A stretch of 6,304 nucleotides of DNA, from NCBI GenBank assembly GCA_041477005.1, contig JBGOUJ010000460.1, positions 1 to 6,304 on the forward strand, written 5' to 3'. Source of the DNA: JBGOUJ01 sp041477005 (GTDB lineage: Bacteria > Acidobacteriota > Terriglobia > Bryobacterales > JACQDG01). Positions 1-6,304 of this stretch are shown here, in pieces; positions within the stretch are counted from its first letter, which is position 1, and each line of letters opens with the position of its first letter. A program made the translations under genes and the position numbers. The notes under the pieces were generated by a model that ran no database searches, was not told the DNA's origin, and saw nothing but the letters and a program-made list of their open reading frames with translations.

Positions 1-706
1 CCTCGACGTCCCACGGCTTCATGGTGGCTTCGCGCGGGTTGGTCGGCGAGAAATTCACCAGCAGCTTGACGTGCAGCAGGCGGTCCGACGGGCCCCGCTC
101 CACCGGGGGCTGCTCACCGAACGGCTCCTGCGGGCGCTGGGATACCGTGTTGGGAGGCATGGTCAGCGGCAGGTCCCGATTCTGGGCGTCCACCCGGGCT
201 TCCATCTCCCAATGCGACGCGCAGACTCGCTCGGCGCGGTCGCGCATGAGCCAATCCACCTTGTAGCGCCCCGGACCCAAGGTGAAGCCGCCCGGCAACA
301 CCGCCTCCCCCTTGGCGTCTTCGTCGATGGCCGGGACATTAAAGCGGTCCACCAAGTAAAGCTGGTTCTCCGGCTTATCGAACGGGGTCACGCGGATCAG
401 CACACGCAGTTGATCGCCGCTCCCGGTCAGGTCCTGGAGGGGAAGGGTGACGCGGTAGCCGGCATGGAACCGCAAGTCAAAGGAAAGCTCGGGCTTCAAA
501 GGGAAGACTTCGCAAGGCAGATCGTTACGCTTGTCGGAGGACTCGAGTACGGCGAGGTCGGTGTTGACGATGCGGACCACGCCGCCCAGGCGGGAGAAGT
601 TCAGCTCCGTTTGCGCCCGGCTGATGGGAGAGGCGAGAATGCTCCAGAGCACCGCCGCCATCAGCAGCTCGAAGCATCGCCGGCCACCAGCAGGAACGAG
701 GCGCAT
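1..706 (-). CDS. Secreted protein of unknown function (C-terminus cut by window edge)
   Basis: The frame stays open from an ATG at 706 to the left edge, giving 235 visible residues with no stop; the C-terminus is outside the window. The start is chosen because GGAAGAGG lies 4 bases upstream and because the first 31 residues form a signal peptide: basic n-region (R2, R9, R10), hydrophobic core LLMAAVLWSILA (residues 14-25), and a likely cut after SRA (29-31). A second ATG at 661 would remove the charged n-region. The mature part looks like beta-rich extracytoplasmic sequence. Recognisable stretches are GRYKVDWLMRDRAERVC (146-162), a proline-rich turn (183-203) and LLHVKLLVNFSPTNPR (210-225). 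I see no catalytic motif, lipobox or membrane segment after the signal. I do not recognise a named family; it resembles hypothetical secreted proteins I associate with Acidobacteriota, which is a weak inference. It lies 84 bases downstream of the S1/P1 nuclease gene on the same strand. Confidence 0.85.
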   Translation of the reverse strand, partial: MRLVPAGGRRCFELLMAAVLWSILASPISRAQTELNFSRLGGVVRIVNTDLAVLESSDKRNDLPCEVFPLKPELSFDLRFHAGYRVTLPLQDLTGSGDQLRVLIRVTPFDKPENQLYLVDRFNVPAIDEDAKGEAVLPGGFTLGPGRYKVDWLMRDRAERVCASHWEMEARVDAQNRDLPLTMPPNTVSQRPQEPFGEQPPVERGPSDRLLHVKLLVNFSPTNPREATMKPWDVE

Positions 707-710
707 TGGT

Positions 711-718
711 CCTCTTCC
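711..718 (-). promoter_or_regulatory. Ribosome binding site of the secreted hypothetical gene
   Basis: GGAAGAGG on the minus strand sits 4 bases before the ATG at 706. It decides between that start and the inner ATG at 661, which would lose the basic n-region of the signal peptide. It is a purine-rich, imperfect match to the Shine-Dalgarno consensus. Confidence 0.55.
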
Positions 719-760
719 GGTCAAGTATCGACCAAGAGCCAAAGAAAGTCCAGAGCAATT

Positions 761-786
761 CCACAACCTTTGCAAAAGTGTTGCGA
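761..786 (-). other. Possible imperfect stem-loop in the 84-base intergenic gap
   Basis: Just after the S1/P1 nuclease stop, the minus strand reads CAAC-A-CTTT, loop TGC, then AAAG-GTTG. This gives an eight-pair stem with one bulged A, extendable by a C-G pair and G-U wobbles. No clean run of T follows, so as an intrinsic terminator it is weak; it could instead be an mRNA-end structure. I found no convincing -35/-10 promoter in the rest of the gap (707-790), so whether the downstream gene is read from upstream is undecided. Confidence 0.25.
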
Positions 787-790
787 AATT

Positions 791-1618
791 TTACTTGTAG
801 ACCTCGTTGAGGACATAGGCTAACCGAATGCCGGCCTTGGCAAGCTGCTGCTGGACGACGGGAGAACCCCGCCGCAGGTAAGCTTTTCCCAGTACCGCTG
901 ACCCAGAAGAAGGCTGCTCGAACCGGTAAACTACATCCCGGGAGAGGTCATGGGACTCCATGGCCCAGTCCACCACTGTGCCGCGAGACCAGGCCGAGGT
1001 ATTGACCCTAGAGATTTTACCTAGTTTCCGCGCCCAATATTCCCAATCCCGGTCCAGGGCTTCCAGAATGCCGGAGTCCCAGACCCGATGGAGGTTCGTG
1101 GGCTTCCCCAGAAACTCGACCTCCAAGTCATTGCCGCCCTGATCGCCACGGTCGCCGCCGTGCAGGGGCTGGTGCAGGTCGCCAATGAAATGAACGACGT
1201 TGTAAAGCGCCTCGTAGCTCGCCCGCAGCGAGGACCGTGCTTTTAGCTGATCGCGAAACCGTTCCACCGCCCCGACCACACACTGGTTGGCGGGGCAATA
1301 GAGCGCCCGGTTAAAGGCAGAGGCGCCGATCGGGATGTTGACAAAGTGCCAGGGGGCGGTCTCCTTTTGCTCGTTGCGCATATCGTCGGCCCTACTGGAG
1401 ATGTCGGCCAGATGGCGGTCCGGGCCGAGGATTTGCTGGACGGCGGCGGCGGCTCTGGGATCCAAATGAGTTTCGGCAATTTGGGCGACGATCCTGTGGC
1501 CGTCCGCGCTCCAGCCATAGATCGCCGGGCAGAAGCCCGCCGGGCACACGAGCAGAAGCAGGAGGAGACGCTGGCTATATGCGAAACGACACCGTGGCAT
1601 TATGCCACATGCTTTCAC
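791..1618 (-). CDS. Secreted S1/P1-type zinc nuclease
   Basis: This is a predicted exported single-strand-preferring nuclease of the S1/P1 family, which cleaves RNA and ssDNA using a three-zinc centre. All nine ligands expected from the family can be placed: W36, H41 (in WSADGH), D78 (SRADD), H91 (PWH), H143, D147 and H153 (in HFIGDLHQPLH), and H177 and D181 (LHRVWD). Their spacing within the W-H, H-D-H and H-D clusters matches P1 nuclease. W36 should become residue 1 of the mature enzyme after cleavage following AIYG; in this family the N-terminal Trp binds zinc, so the cut site matters. The signal core is LLLLLLVC (18-25). The mature length, about 240 residues, is slightly short for the family but ends in a normal final helix. 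The GTG at 1618 overlaps the upstream esterase stop by 4 bases (GTGA), suggesting translational coupling. An ATG at 1600 is an alternative start giving a signal peptide six residues shorter. Family assignment is firm; the substrate (scavenged nucleic acid or other) is inferred. Confidence 0.93.
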   Translation of the reverse strand: MKACGIMPRCRFAYSQRLLLLLLVCPAGFCPAIYGWSADGHRIVAQIAETHLDPRAAAAVQQILGPDRHLADISSRADDMRNEQKETAPWHFVNIPIGASAFNRALYCPANQCVVGAVERFRDQLKARSSLRASYEALYNVVHFIGDLHQPLHGGDRGDQGGNDLEVEFLGKPTNLHRVWDSGILEALDRDWEYWARKLGKISRVNTSAWSRGTVVDWAMESHDLSRDVVYRFEQPSSGSAVLGKAYLRRGSPVVQQQLAKAGIRLAYVLNEVYK

Positions 1619-3000
1619 GTCACATCCCGGAACAGAAGCTGCGTGAAGTCGGCCAGATAACGCCGCCAGACGAGCCAGGTGTGGGCGCCCGGCGTCCCTC
1701 GAAACATGTACCGGATTTTGTGTTCTTGAAGGATCTCACAAAGCTTCTGGGCTCCGGCCAGGCCAGGATCCTGCTCGCCGATGCCGATCCACAAGACGCT
1801 CAGCTTCTTGTTGGTTCCTTCCGGGTCGGCCAGCAGGGCCGCGAACTTGGATTCGAACTGCTCGGCGCCGCGGCTCGGCCCGCCGCCACCCACCCCGGCG
1901 CTGAACACGCCGACAGCGCCGAATTTGTCGAGGTTGTTGAGCCCGACGTTCACCGACTGGCCGCCGCCCATCGAGAGGCCGGCGATGGCATGGTTTCGTG
2001 GCCCGGCGGCGACGCGATACTTCGATTCGGCCCGGGGCAGGACGTCCTTCAGCAGATCGGATTCAAAGAGGCTGGTATTCCGGCCACGGGCGCTGGGCGA
2101 GGTGTCGTTCAGCGGCGCCGCGTGGCCGAAGGGCATGACCACGATCATCGGCCGCACTTTTCCGTCGGCCAGGAGGTTGTCGAGGATGATGTTGGCGCGG
2201 CCGAGCCAGGTCCACTCGCCCTCGGTGTCGCCCGAGCCGTGGAGCAGGTAGAGGACGGGGTAGCGGGCGGAGGGATTCCGCTCGTAGCCGGGCGGCGTGT
2301 AGACGTAGAAGCGGCGCGTGGTTGCGAGCGTGGAGGATTTGTACCAGTTGACCTCGACCGACCCGTGCGGCACGTCGCGGACCTCGTGACGCATGGGCGG
2401 ATCGCCGGGAACCTCGACCATGCTGCTGGTCGAAGAGCGCACGCCGAGCTTGACCAGCGGGTTCTTAGGATCAATCGCCGGGACGCCGTCGATCGAGAAC
2501 GAGTAGGTGTAGAGGTCGGGGGCAAGCGGTCCCAGGGTCACGCTCCAGACGCCGCTGTTGTCCTTGGTCAGCTTTTCTCTGGTCTGGCTGGGCATCCAAT
2601 CGCCGCGAACCGTGACCTCGCCGGCTTTGGGGGCGCGGAGATGGAAGGTCACGCTGCGATCGGGATGCACTTCGGGGGAGACGAGGGTGTCCGGCGGCTC
2701 GGCAGGGGGGCGCTGGGCCGATGCGGATACCGCGATTAGCAGGGTCAGGGCAAAGGCGGCCAACCGCTCTCCGACGGGCCCAAAGGGCACTCCGGCTCGG
2801 AAGCTCGGGGCCGGCAACTCCTTTACGGGCCTGGCGGGCACCTTGGGTCGGAAGCTCGGGAACGACCGCTCCTTTGCGGGTCTGGCGGGCACCTCGGCTC
2901 GGAAGGTCGGGACCGACCGCTCCTTTGCGGGCCTGAAGGGCGCGCCGGCTCGGAAGGTCGGGGCCAAGAGCACCCCCGCTGGGCAACTTGAGTCTGTCAT
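1615..3000 (-). CDS. Secreted Fes/CE1-type alpha/beta-hydrolase esterase with N-terminal Ig-like domain and repeat-extended leader
   Basis: This 461-residue enzyme belongs to the enterochelin esterase/feruloyl esterase-like group. Residues 105-200 look like the early-Ig (E-set) N-terminal domain: a VTFHLRAPKAGEVTVRGDW stretch (117-135), then GVWSVTLGPL and LYTYSFSIDG. Residues 225-461 are the alpha/beta-hydrolase. It has an oxyanion-region LLHG (252-255), the nucleophile S343 in GLSMGG, the likely acid D411 in GEQD, and the catalytic H440 in GAHTW, so the triad is complete. The substrate cannot be read from sequence; carbohydrate-linked phenolic or acetyl esters are more likely than siderophores, as no siderophore genes are near. 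The export core is AAFALTLLIAVSASA (81-95), with cleavage probably after ASA. The start at 3000 is set by a strong GAGGAGG box 6 bases upstream. Oddly, about 80 residues, mostly four 17-residue repeats, precede the hydrophobic core. GTG at 2790 or TTG at 2763 would give a normal-length leader, though with weaker ribosome sites. It overlaps the downstream nuclease gene by 4 bases. Confidence 0.92.
   Translation of the reverse strand: MTDSSCPAGVLLAPTFRAGAPFRPAKERSVPTFRAEVPARPAKERSFPSFRPKVPARPVKELPAPSFRAGVPFGPVGERLAAFALTLLIAVSASAQRPPAEPPDTLVSPEVHPDRSVTFHLRAPKAGEVTVRGDWMPSQTREKLTKDNSGVWSVTLGPLAPDLYTYSFSIDGVPAIDPKNPLVKLGVRSSTSSMVEVPGDPPMRHEVRDVPHGSVEVNWYKSSTLATTRRFYVYTPPGYERNPSARYPVLYLLHGSGDTEGEWTWLGRANIILDNLLADGKVRPMIVVMPFGHAAPLNDTSPSARGRNTSLFESDLLKDVLPRAESKYRVAAGPRNHAIAGLSMGGGQSVNVGLNNLDKFGAVGVFSAGVGGGGPSRGAEQFESKFAALLADPEGTNKKLSVLWIGIGEQDPGLAGAQKLCEILQEHKIRYMFRGTPGAHTWLVWRRYLADFTQLLFRDVT
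2761..2964. repeat. Four-copy 51-base tandem repeat inside the esterase leader
   Basis: Four units in exact register: 2761-2811, 2812-2862, 2863-2913 and 2914-2964. Adjacent copies share about 42-44 of 51 bases by eye, and outer ones about 40. The period equals 17 codons, so copy changes keep frame. On the minus strand the units encode esterase residues 13-29, 30-46, 47-63 and 64-80, with a shared pattern of Pro-(Ser/Thr)-Phe-Arg, then Pro two or three residues either side of a basic residue, then Glu. Conserved DNA cores include GGCTCGGAAG(G/C)TCGGG and CTCCTTTGCGGG. The last copy has diverged most in the codons nearest the signal core. On the coding strand the two earliest copies carry AAAGGAG, a Shine-Dalgarno-like string. 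GGTCGG-GA-CCGACC at the 2905-2918 junction is a short perfect inverted repeat. Confidence 0.93.
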
Positions 3001-3006
3001 GTCGTA

Positions 3007-3013
3007 CCTCCTC
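3007..3013 (-). promoter_or_regulatory. Strong Shine-Dalgarno site for the esterase gene
   Basis: GAGGAGG on the minus strand lies 6 bases before the ATG at 3000 and directly after the mrfB stop codon (3016-3014). It is the best ribosome site in the window and the main reason to place the esterase start upstream of the tandem repeat instead of at an inner GTG or TTG. Confidence 0.85.
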
Positions 3014-4240
3014 TCACAACAGGCGCCGGGACATCGCGGCGGCCTTGCGCTCGAGGCGCTGCTGGCGGCGCTCGAGATCCGGCGACGACGGCTCGATCTC
3101 GCGGGCGGCGGCGGTCATCTCGAGCGCCATCGGATAATTCCGCTCCCGGTGCTCATAGTATTTTGCCAGTTCTTCGTGCGCCTGGCGACGAAAGGAATTT
3201 TTCGACGCGGCCAGGTCGCACCAGATTTCGACGGCGCGGTCCTCGTGCCCCAGCTTCTTCTCCACGAGCGCCATTTCCCAAAGGGCCTGGAACAGGTTGT
3301 GGTCGGCCATCCGCTCGTTGACGGCGCGCCGGTAGAGAGGGAGAGCATCTTGAGCGCCGGCACTCCGGCGGAGCCAGCGTGCCAGGCCCAGCAGGTCTTC
3401 GCCGTGCCGCAGGTCGGCCTGGGCCGGCGAGGCGAAGGCCGGCAGCACCACGGCGGTGAGCGCGGCCAGGGTCACGATGTCCATGGTGTTGTGGTGGAAC
3501 AGCGGGACCAGGCGGAAGGCCTGGCGGGTGCGCAGGTACTCGAAGTAGTAATAGGGGATCATCTCGCCCGGGAGGTCGCCTTCGCGCTCGAAGCCCAGGA
3601 TCTGGGATTCGAGTTCCACCAGACGGCAGCTTTCCAGGCGCAGCCGCCAGAGCCGGCGGGCGGCGAAGAGCAGATCGAGGTGAGCGAGGCGCGCGAACGG
3701 CGCCCGGAAGCGAGCCAGCGTGTAGCGGGTTTCGAGCAGGGGGGCGTCGAAGGCTTTGCCGTTGTAGGTAATCAATACGTCATAGTTGGCCAGGAAGGCA
3801 GCCAGGCCGGCCAGCATGGCGGGCTCCTCATCGTAATCGCGCATGAAGAAGAGGCGAACGCGGAAGCCGGCGTCCTCGATGGTCCCCACGCCGACCAGGA
3901 AGGCGCAGGTGCCGGTGCCGCCGGCGAGGCCCGTGGTCTCGGTGTCGAGGAAGGCCCAGCGCCGGACGTCGCAAGGGGCCATCTCGCCGCGTGAAATGCC
4001 TTGGAGCAGCGCGCCCGAGAGCTCGGCGATGCGCGAGAACTCCACGTTGCCGTGGCTGCGGTGGCCGGGGAAGAGTTTTTCAGAGAGAAAGTAGCGGCCG
4101 TGCTCGTTCTCGACGACCTCGCCGGGGACCAGGGCCTCGGCGTGGTAGCGGACGGGGGCGGGTTTGGCGGAGTACTTGTTGTTGATGCGCGTCACCCGGC
4201 GGCGCAGAACGGCGAGCTGGCTCTTGAGGTCGGTGATCAT
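3014..4240 (-). CDS. mrfB: MrfB (YprB)-family exonuclease with C-terminal TPRs
   Basis: This 408-residue cytoplasmic protein is a metal-dependent exonuclease of the RNase H fold (DEDD type), the YprB/MrfB family. In B. subtilis MrfB works with the helicase MrfA to remove mitomycin C lesions independently of UvrABC. The fold spans about residues 90-270. Exo I is FLDTETTGL with D99 and E101, exo II is TYNGKAFDAPLLE with D165, and exo III is HHNTMDIVTL with H250 and D254; all the acidic/His residues expected for catalysis are present. Residues 280-385 form about three TPR-like helical hairpins (for example QDALPLYRRAV and DRAVEIWCDLA), a likely protein-contact surface. The last 20 residues are charged and helical. 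The ATG at 4240 overlaps the mrfA stop as ATGA, implying translational coupling. An open frame continues upstream to 5242, but that part is only the shadow of mrfA. Length and order agree with the Bacillus pair. Role in crosslink or alkylation repair here is inferred from homology. Confidence 0.92.
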   Translation of the reverse strand: MITDLKSQLAVLRRRVTRINNKYSAKPAPVRYHAEALVPGEVVENEHGRYFLSEKLFPGHRSHGNVEFSRIAELSGALLQGISRGEMAPCDVRRWAFLDTETTGLAGGTGTCAFLVGVGTIEDAGFRVRLFFMRDYDEEPAMLAGLAAFLANYDVLITYNGKAFDAPLLETRYTLARFRAPFARLAHLDLLFAARRLWRLRLESCRLVELESQILGFEREGDLPGEMIPYYYFEYLRTRQAFRLVPLFHHNTMDIVTLAALTAVVLPAFASPAQADLRHGEDLLGLARWLRRSAGAQDALPLYRRAVNERMADHNLFQALWEMALVEKKLGHEDRAVEIWCDLAASKNSFRRQAHEELAKYYEHRERNYPMALEMTAAAREIEPSSPDLERRQQRLERKAAAMSRRLL

Positions 4241-6304
4241 GACTGGAGCAGCTCGGCCAGATAGCGCTGGGCCACCTGCTTGCCGCGCTCGCCGACCTCG
4301 CCGATGGGGCCGACGCAAGAGGGGCAGCCGACCTCGCAGGGACAGGTTTCCAGGAGCTGCCGGGCCTTTTCGAGCAGTGGGCGGCAGAGGCGGTCGAGCG
4401 GTTCGCTCTGGCCGATGCCGCCGGGGTAGTTGTCGTAGAGGTAGAGATTGGGCTCGAAGAGGCCGGAGATCGCGGGGGCGTGCTGTGCCGCTGGGTTTGC
4501 GGTTGGGCTCGGGGCGGGTGGGTTTTCGGTTACCGCTACGCCCAGGTCGCGGGGGTCGCACATCAGCAACACCGATGCCACCGTGCGCAACACGTTGCCG
4601 AGACCGACCAGGCCGCTTTGCTTCTCGGTGGGGGTGAACTCGGCCAGCCGCTCGAGCAGCGCCTGGGGGAACGAGAGCCAGAACGACGTCGTGTGCATCT
4701 CCTGCTCGGGCATCGAGAGCTGGCCGGCGCCGACGTTTTCCAGCGTGTAGAACTTGATCTTCTTGAAGCCGACGATCTGACGATTGAGCCGGACCTCGCC
4801 GTGGCGCTGGATTCCCGCGCCGATCGGCTGGCTCGAAAACGTGTCGATGATCTTCACCTGGGTGTAGTCGATGGCGTCGGTGAAGTAATCGCAATGGACG
4901 CTCTTGACGTAGGCCTTGCGCTCCTCGTAATCGAAGCGCTCGACGTGGTACTGGCGCGCCTCGTGGAGGTAGATCGCTTTCTCGTGCAGGGTGGTCAGGG
5001 CCGAGGGGAAATCGACCTCGCCGATCACCTTGGCCTCGCCGGTGATGTCGATGATCACGAAGTTGTCGCTGGTCACCGACCGGAGGCTGATGGCGTCGGC
5101 GGGGTAGGATTCCGAAGTCCAGTGCCAGGCGCCGCCGGCGTGATGGACGACGCCCAGCTCTTCCAGGAACCGGCAGAGCTCGCCGGTCGGCTGCGTGCCG
5201 AACACTTCTCCATCTCGGATGGGCAGCTCGAAGGCGGCGCACTTCAGGTGATTGACCAGGATCTCGAGGTTGTCGGGGTTGATGTAGGCGTGCTCGGGGG
5301 AGCGGTCGAAGAAGTAGTCGGGGTGCTCGATGATGTACTGGTCGAGCGGGGCGGAGGAAGCGACCATCACGGCGGCCGAGAGGGAGTGACGGCGGCCGGC
5401 GCGGCCGGCGCGCTGCCAGGTGGAGGCGATGGTCCCGGGATAGCCGGCCATGACCACCACGTCGAGCGAGCCGATGTCGATGCCCAGCTCGAGAGCATTG
5501 GTGGCGACGACCGCGCGGATCTCGCCCTCGCGCAGTCCGCGCTCGATCTCGCGGCGCTCCTTGGGCAGATAGCCGCCGCGATAGCCGCGGACGCTGGTGG
5601 CGGGGACCGGGCCGCGCTCGCAGGCATCCTTCAGATAGGTGACGAGTACCTCGGTGGCCAGGCGACTGTTGGCGAAGACGAGCGTCTGTTGGCCGCGCTC
5701 GATGAAGCCGCGGGCGATGTTCCGGGTCTCGTGGATATAACTGCGGCGGATGCCGAGCTGGCGGTTGACCACGGGCGGGTTGTAGAAGACGACGTATTTC
5801 TCGCCGCCCGGGGCGCCGTTCTGGTCGATGACTTCGACCGGGGCCTCGAGGAGCGACTGGGCCAGCTCGCCGGGGTTGGCGATGGTCGCCGAGCAGCAGA
5901 TAAACTGCGGCTGGGAGCCATAGAAGGCGCAGATGCGCTTCAGCCGGCGCAGCACGTTGGCCACGTGGCTGCCGAAGACGCCCCGGTAGGTGTGCAGCTC
6001 GTCCAGCACTATGTAGCGCAAGTTCTCGAAGAGCTTGGCCCAGCGGGTGTGATGGGGGAGGATGCCGGCGTGGAGCATGTCGGGATTCGACAACACCACG
6101 TTGGCGCGCTCGCGGATCGCCCGGCGAGCATCCTGCGGCGTGTCGCCGTCGTAGGTGAAGGCCCGGAGGTCGCTTCCCATCTCGTTCACGATCGAATTGA
6201 ATTCGTGGAGCTGGTCTTCGGCCAGGGCTTTGGTGGGAAACAGGTAGAGCGCCCGGCCGGCGGGGTTCTCGATCAGGTGCTGGAGGACGGGTAGGTTGTA
6301 GCAG
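4237..6304 (-). CDS. mrfA: MrfA (YprA)-family DEAD/DEAH helicase with C-terminal zinc domain (N-terminus cut by window edge)
   Basis: The frame is open from the right edge to a TGA at 4239-4237, giving 688 visible residues. The Walker A motif I and the start lie outside, so a span of 38 codons upstream of the GTG at 6189 is also coding: it contains motif Ia, PTKALAEDQ. Other superfamily 2 motifs, in visible-residue numbers, are II DELH (101-104), III SAT (138-140), IV VFANSR (209-214), V TNALELGIDIG (268-278) and VI QRAGRAGR (297-304). RGYRGGYLPKERREIE before motif V is typical of this family. The C-terminal DUF1998/MZB region ends with four cysteines in CPCEVGCPSC (C654, C656, C660, C663), known to bind zinc in the family. 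The protein is a 3'-5' DNA helicase that works with MrfB in DNA damage repair in Bacillus. A Pro/Ala-rich linker at 592-613 interrupts the C-terminal domain. Related Hrq1-type helicases share the zinc domain, but the adjacent mrfB makes MrfA the best call. Confidence 0.93.
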   Translation of the reverse strand, partial: CYNLPVLQHLIENPAGRALYLFPTKALAEDQLHEFNSIVNEMGSDLRAFTYDGDTPQDARRAIRERANVVLSNPDMLHAGILPHHTRWAKLFENLRYIVLDELHTYRGVFGSHVANVLRRLKRICAFYGSQPQFICCSATIANPGELAQSLLEAPVEVIDQNGAPGGEKYVVFYNPPVVNRQLGIRRSYIHETRNIARGFIERGQQTLVFANSRLATEVLVTYLKDACERGPVPATSVRGYRGGYLPKERREIERGLREGEIRAVVATNALELGIDIGSLDVVVMAGYPGTIASTWQRAGRAGRRHSLSAAVMVASSAPLDQYIIEHPDYFFDRSPEHAYINPDNLEILVNHLKCAAFELPIRDGEVFGTQPTGELCRFLEELGVVHHAGGAWHWTSESYPADAISLRSVTSDNFVIIDITGEAKVIGEVDFPSALTTLHEKAIYLHEARQYHVERFDYEERKAYVKSVHCDYFTDAIDYTQVKIIDTFSSQPIGAGIQRHGEVRLNRQIVGFKKIKFYTLENVGAGQLSMPEQEMHTTSFWLSFPQALLERLAEFTPTEKQSGLVGLGNVLRTVASVLLMCDPRDLGVAVTENPPAPSPTANPAAQHAPAISGLFEPNLYLYDNYPGGIGQSEPLDRLCRPLLEKARQLLETCPCEVGCPSCVGPIGEVGERGKQVAQRYLAELLQS

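Noticed and set aside
720..760. Promoter for the secreted hypothetical (GATACT as a -10 box)
   Set aside because: No acceptable -35 element lies 16-18 bases upstream; chance match.
525..764. Short minus-strand frame of 79 codons starting MELLWTFF
   Set aside because: It overlaps the secreted hypothetical in another frame and stops at 525, whereas the chosen frame is open for 235 codons with a signal peptide.
71..823. Open frame of 250 codons on the plus strand
   Set aside because: The minus strand here encodes a protein with a ribosome site and signal peptide and runs to the window edge; the plus frame shows neither.
1579..2739. Open frame of 386 codons on the plus strand
   Set aside because: Antisense to the esterase, which has a full Ser-Asp-His triad; shadow coding from GC bias.
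2761..2964. CRISPR-like array
   Set aside because: The units are contiguous 51-base tandem copies without unique spacers, and they lie in frame within a coding sequence.
2558..3994. Open frame of 478 codons on the plus strand across the esterase leader and mrfB
   Set aside because: It is antisense to two well-supported genes, spans the esterase-mrfB junction, and stays open partly because the repeat period is a multiple of three.
4241..5242. Upstream extension of the mrfB reading frame
   Set aside because: It is Arg/Pro-rich and lies inside mrfA in another frame; the ATG at 4240 in an ATGA overlap is the natural start.
4480..6294. Long open frame of about 600 codons on the plus strand
   Set aside because: It is antisense to mrfA, whose helicase motifs are unmistakable; high GC makes antisense stops rare. 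Its product is Val/Gly/Asp-rich with no domain.

Overview
The window is GC-rich, dense with genes and read entirely on the minus strand. It holds five protein genes, two of them cut by the window edges. In transcription order (right to left) they are: mrfA (DEAD/DEAH-type helicase, N-terminus beyond the right edge), mrfB (RNase H-fold exonuclease with TPRs), a secreted Fes/CE1-type esterase, a secreted S1/P1-type zinc nuclease, and a secreted protein of unknown function whose C-terminus lies beyond the left edge. No RNA gene, CRISPR array, insertion sequence or integrase is visible. The long open frames on the plus strand are antisense shadows of these genes.

Layout: 4237-6304 encodes the helicase, with motifs Ia, II, III, IV, V and VI and a C-terminal four-cysteine zinc cluster. 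Its stop overlaps the mrfB start (4240) by 4 bases. mrfB ends at 3014, and a strong Shine-Dalgarno box sits in the 13-base gap before the esterase start at 3000. The esterase stop overlaps the GTG start (1618) of the S1/P1 nuclease by 4 bases. An 84-base gap (707-790), the only sizeable non-coding stretch, separates the nuclease from the last gene (start 706). The first four genes are therefore packed like one operon, and the fifth may be read through or be separate.

How the genes fit together: MrfA and MrfB form a known pair. In Bacillus subtilis they act in nucleotide-excision-independent repair of mitomycin C damage, and the helicase-then-exonuclease order is the same here. The next two products carry export signals and complete hydrolase active sites, so they act outside the cytoplasm. 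Their place behind a DNA-repair pair looks like co-transcription more than a shared pathway, although a nuclease lying near a repair pair is worth checking.

The most unusual feature is a 51-base tandem repeat, four copies in exact register (2761-2964), inside the esterase gene between its well-placed start codon and its signal-peptide core. It adds four 17-residue units to the n-region of an export signal.

Organism: high GC, minimal gaps, secreted CE1 and S1/P1 hydrolases, and a secreted protein resembling (from memory only) acidobacterial hypothetical proteins suggest a soil bacterium, perhaps Acidobacteriota. This is inference and not a firm placement.
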